Source: Collinsella sp. (GTDB lineage Bacteria; Actinomycetota; Coriobacteriia; Coriobacteriales; Coriobacteriaceae). Taken from it: a DNA stretch of 17,056 nt. The position numbers were made by a program, and so were the translations under genes. Under the pieces are notes generated by a model, which saw only the letters and a list, made by a program, of their open reading frames with translations, ran no database searches and was not told the DNA's origin. Within the stretch, counting starts at the first letter, position 1. The number at the start of each line of letters is the position of its first letter. This document shows positions 15,701 to 17,056 of this stretch, in pieces. The stretch is from NCBI GenBank assembly GCA_022745215.1, contig JAIIWC010000044.1, forward strand, positions 1 to 17,056, written 5' to 3'.

Positions 15701-16957
15701 ATGCTCAACCATCTCAAACAACACTTTGGCTCCCGGCGCACCGGTGGTCACGGAGGCCTAGACATTGCGCGGCATATCGGCCCCGGGCTGCTCGTGACCG
15801 TCGGCTTTATCGACCCGGGCAACTGGGCCTCCAATATGGCCGCGGGCTCGCAGTTTGGCTACGCGCTGCTGTGGATCGTCACGCTGTCCACGATTATGCT
15901 CATCGTGTTGCAGCACAACGCGGCGCACCTGGGTATCGCCACGGGCGCCTGCCTTGCCGAGGCCACGACACGTTACCTCCCCCGCTTCGTCGGGCGCACG
16001 GTGCTCGCCAGTGCCTATCTCGCGACCATCGCCACCGCCATGGCCGAGGTCCTGGGCGGCGCGATTGCCCTTCAAATGCTCTTTGGGCTGCCCGTGCGTG
16101 CGGGCTGCGTCATCGTGGCGACAGTATCGATGGCGATGCTCATGACGAACTCCTACAAGCATGCCGAACGCTGGATCATCGCCTTCGTAGGCGTGGTAGG
16201 ACTCTCGTTTTTGGCCGAGCTTGCACTAGTCAAGGTCGACTGGCCGCAAGCCGCCGCAAGCTGGATCACGCCCAGTATGCCCACTGGCTCTGCCGCGATT
16301 ATCGTGAGTGTCCTGGGTGCGGTCGTTATGCCACACAACCTTTTTCTGCACTCCGAGGTCATCCAATCCATGCACTTCGAAGGCCAAGGCGAGCAGGTTA
16401 TCGAAGAACGTCTGCGCTACGAGCTCTTCGACACGCTCTTTTCGATGGGCGTGGGCTGGGCAATCAACTCGGCCATGGTCATCCTGGCCGCAACGACCTT
16501 CTTTGCGCACGGCATGGTCGTAGACGACCTCGCCGTCGCAGCGGCCACGCTCTCCCCCATTCTGGGCCCGGCGAGCTCGACCATCTTTGCGGTAGCGCTG
16601 CTGTTCGCGGGACTATCGAGCAGCGTGACAGCGGGCATGGCGGCGGGAACCATCACTGCGGGCATGTTCGACGAGGAATACGACATACACGACCGACATT
16701 CCTCGATCGGGGTGGCGGCCTGTTTCGTCGGCGCAGTGACGGCGTGCCTGGTCGTCCCAAATCCTTTTGAAGGTCTCATCTGGAGTCAGGCACTGTTGTC
16801 GCTTCAGCTGCCGATTACGGTCTTTGTGCTCATACGGCTCACCAGCTCACGCCGCGTCATGGGCAAATACGCCAACTCGCGCCCGCTCAACGCGCTGCTT
16901 ATAGGGATCGGTGTCATCGTGACGATTCTCGATGTCGTGTTGTTGACTGGGATGTAA
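15701..16957 (+). CDS. mntH: Nramp-family Mn(II)/Fe(II) transporter
   Basis: This 418-aa inner-membrane protein has about 11 hydrophobic segments and is a predicted proton-coupled importer of divalent metal, mainly Mn(II). The two broken-helix signatures are present: DPGN at 38-41 in the first membrane segment and MPHN at 210-213 in the sixth, whose Met favours transition metals over Ca or Mg. The start at 15701 is chosen because AGGAG (15690-15694) lies 6 nt upstream; an ATG at 15665 in frame has no such site. It sits 75 bp after gpmA on the same strand. No MntR or Fur box was recognised in the short gap, so its control is unclear. Confidence 0.94.
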   Translation: MLNHLKQHFGSRRTGGHGGLDIARHIGPGLLVTVGFIDPGNWASNMAAGSQFGYALLWIVTLSTIMLIVLQHNAAHLGIATGACLAEATTRYLPRFVGRTVLASAYLATIATAMAEVLGGAIALQMLFGLPVRAGCVIVATVSMAMLMTNSYKHAERWIIAFVGVVGLSFLAELALVKVDWPQAAASWITPSMPTGSAAIIVSVLGAVVMPHNLFLHSEVIQSMHFEGQGEQVIEERLRYELFDTLFSMGVGWAINSAMVILAATTFFAHGMVVDDLAVAAATLSPILGPASSTIFAVALLFAGLSSSVTAGMAAGTITAGMFDEEYDIHDRHSSIGVAACFVGAVTACLVVPNPFEGLIWSQALLSLQLPITVFVLIRLTSSRRVMGKYANSRPLNALLIGIGVIVTILDVVLLTGM

Positions 16958-16979
16958 TGGGACGTGTCTCTATAGTTTT

Positions 16980-17054
16980 GTCAACCGCGCGCTTCGCGAC
17001 ATTTCGGCACGACGCATCCGGGCGCCTTGCGCCCCCGCCTCCTCTTCGGTTGAC
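16980..17054. repeat. branched inverted-repeat structure after mntH
   Basis: GTCAACCG (16980-16987) and CGGTTGAC (17047-17054) are perfectly complementary and enclose a perfect 6-bp hairpin GGGCGC-CTT-GCGCCC (17020-17034). A short CGCG/CGCG pairing near 16986-16998 could form a second arm. Together they could fold as a small branched RNA or cruciform. No T tract is present. The window ends two bases later, so the element may continue. Confidence 0.5.
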
Positions 17055-17056
17055 CT

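Noticed and set aside
16998..17009. 12-mer GACATTTCGGCA shared with 14711-14722
   Set aside because: Exact 12-base matches are expected by chance in a window of this size, and the flanks do not align.

Overview
The window is high-GC bacterial chromosome with strong Shine-Dalgarno sites and short intergenic gaps. Gene content and codon usage suggest a gut actinobacterium of the Coriobacteriia, most likely Collinsella or a close relative. That placement is inference from general appearance, not from a marker gene. No rRNA, tRNA, insertion sequence or CRISPR array was seen.

Layout. Positions 237-3339 hold a plus-strand copper-resistance unit: a palindromic operator/promoter, the Cu(I)-exporting ATPase copA, a 73-aa copper chaperone (copZ-like) and a CsoR-type repressor. 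A 93-bp hairpin lies between copA and copZ. A small membrane protein with a C-terminal zinc ribbon follows (3418-3891), then a bidirectional terminator. From 4037 to 14460 everything is on the minus strand. In transcription order this is gltB and gltD (glutamate synthase, 5 nt apart), a long hairpin, a 235-aa protein of unknown function, a DUF559/Vsr-like nuclease-fold protein of the AbiEi-related type, and a binuclear-metal amidohydrolase. At 14852 the strand switches back to plus, with gpmA (phosphoglycerate mutase) and mntH (Nramp Mn/Fe transporter).

The most unusual part is a family of seven palindromic repeats. Each has two 15-bp arms, consensus TCTCGATCTGTAACA and its complement, around a loop of exactly 25 nt. 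Three copies in near-perfect 81-bp register lie on each side of the nuclease gene, and one perfectly paired copy stands alone between gltB and gpmA. All seven share the same arm geometry without a single indel. This resembles REP elements around a RAYT transposase gene, but the bracketed gene here encodes a predicted nuclease. A second, looser hairpin family (core GGGAC...GTCCC flanked by CAAA/TTTG) occurs at gene ends near 3340, 3903, 4008 and 8167.

Functionally, copA-copZ-csoR should form a self-contained copper-sensing and export circuit. gltBD provides ammonium assimilation. gpmA is a glycolytic housekeeping gene, and mntH probably shares its transcript.
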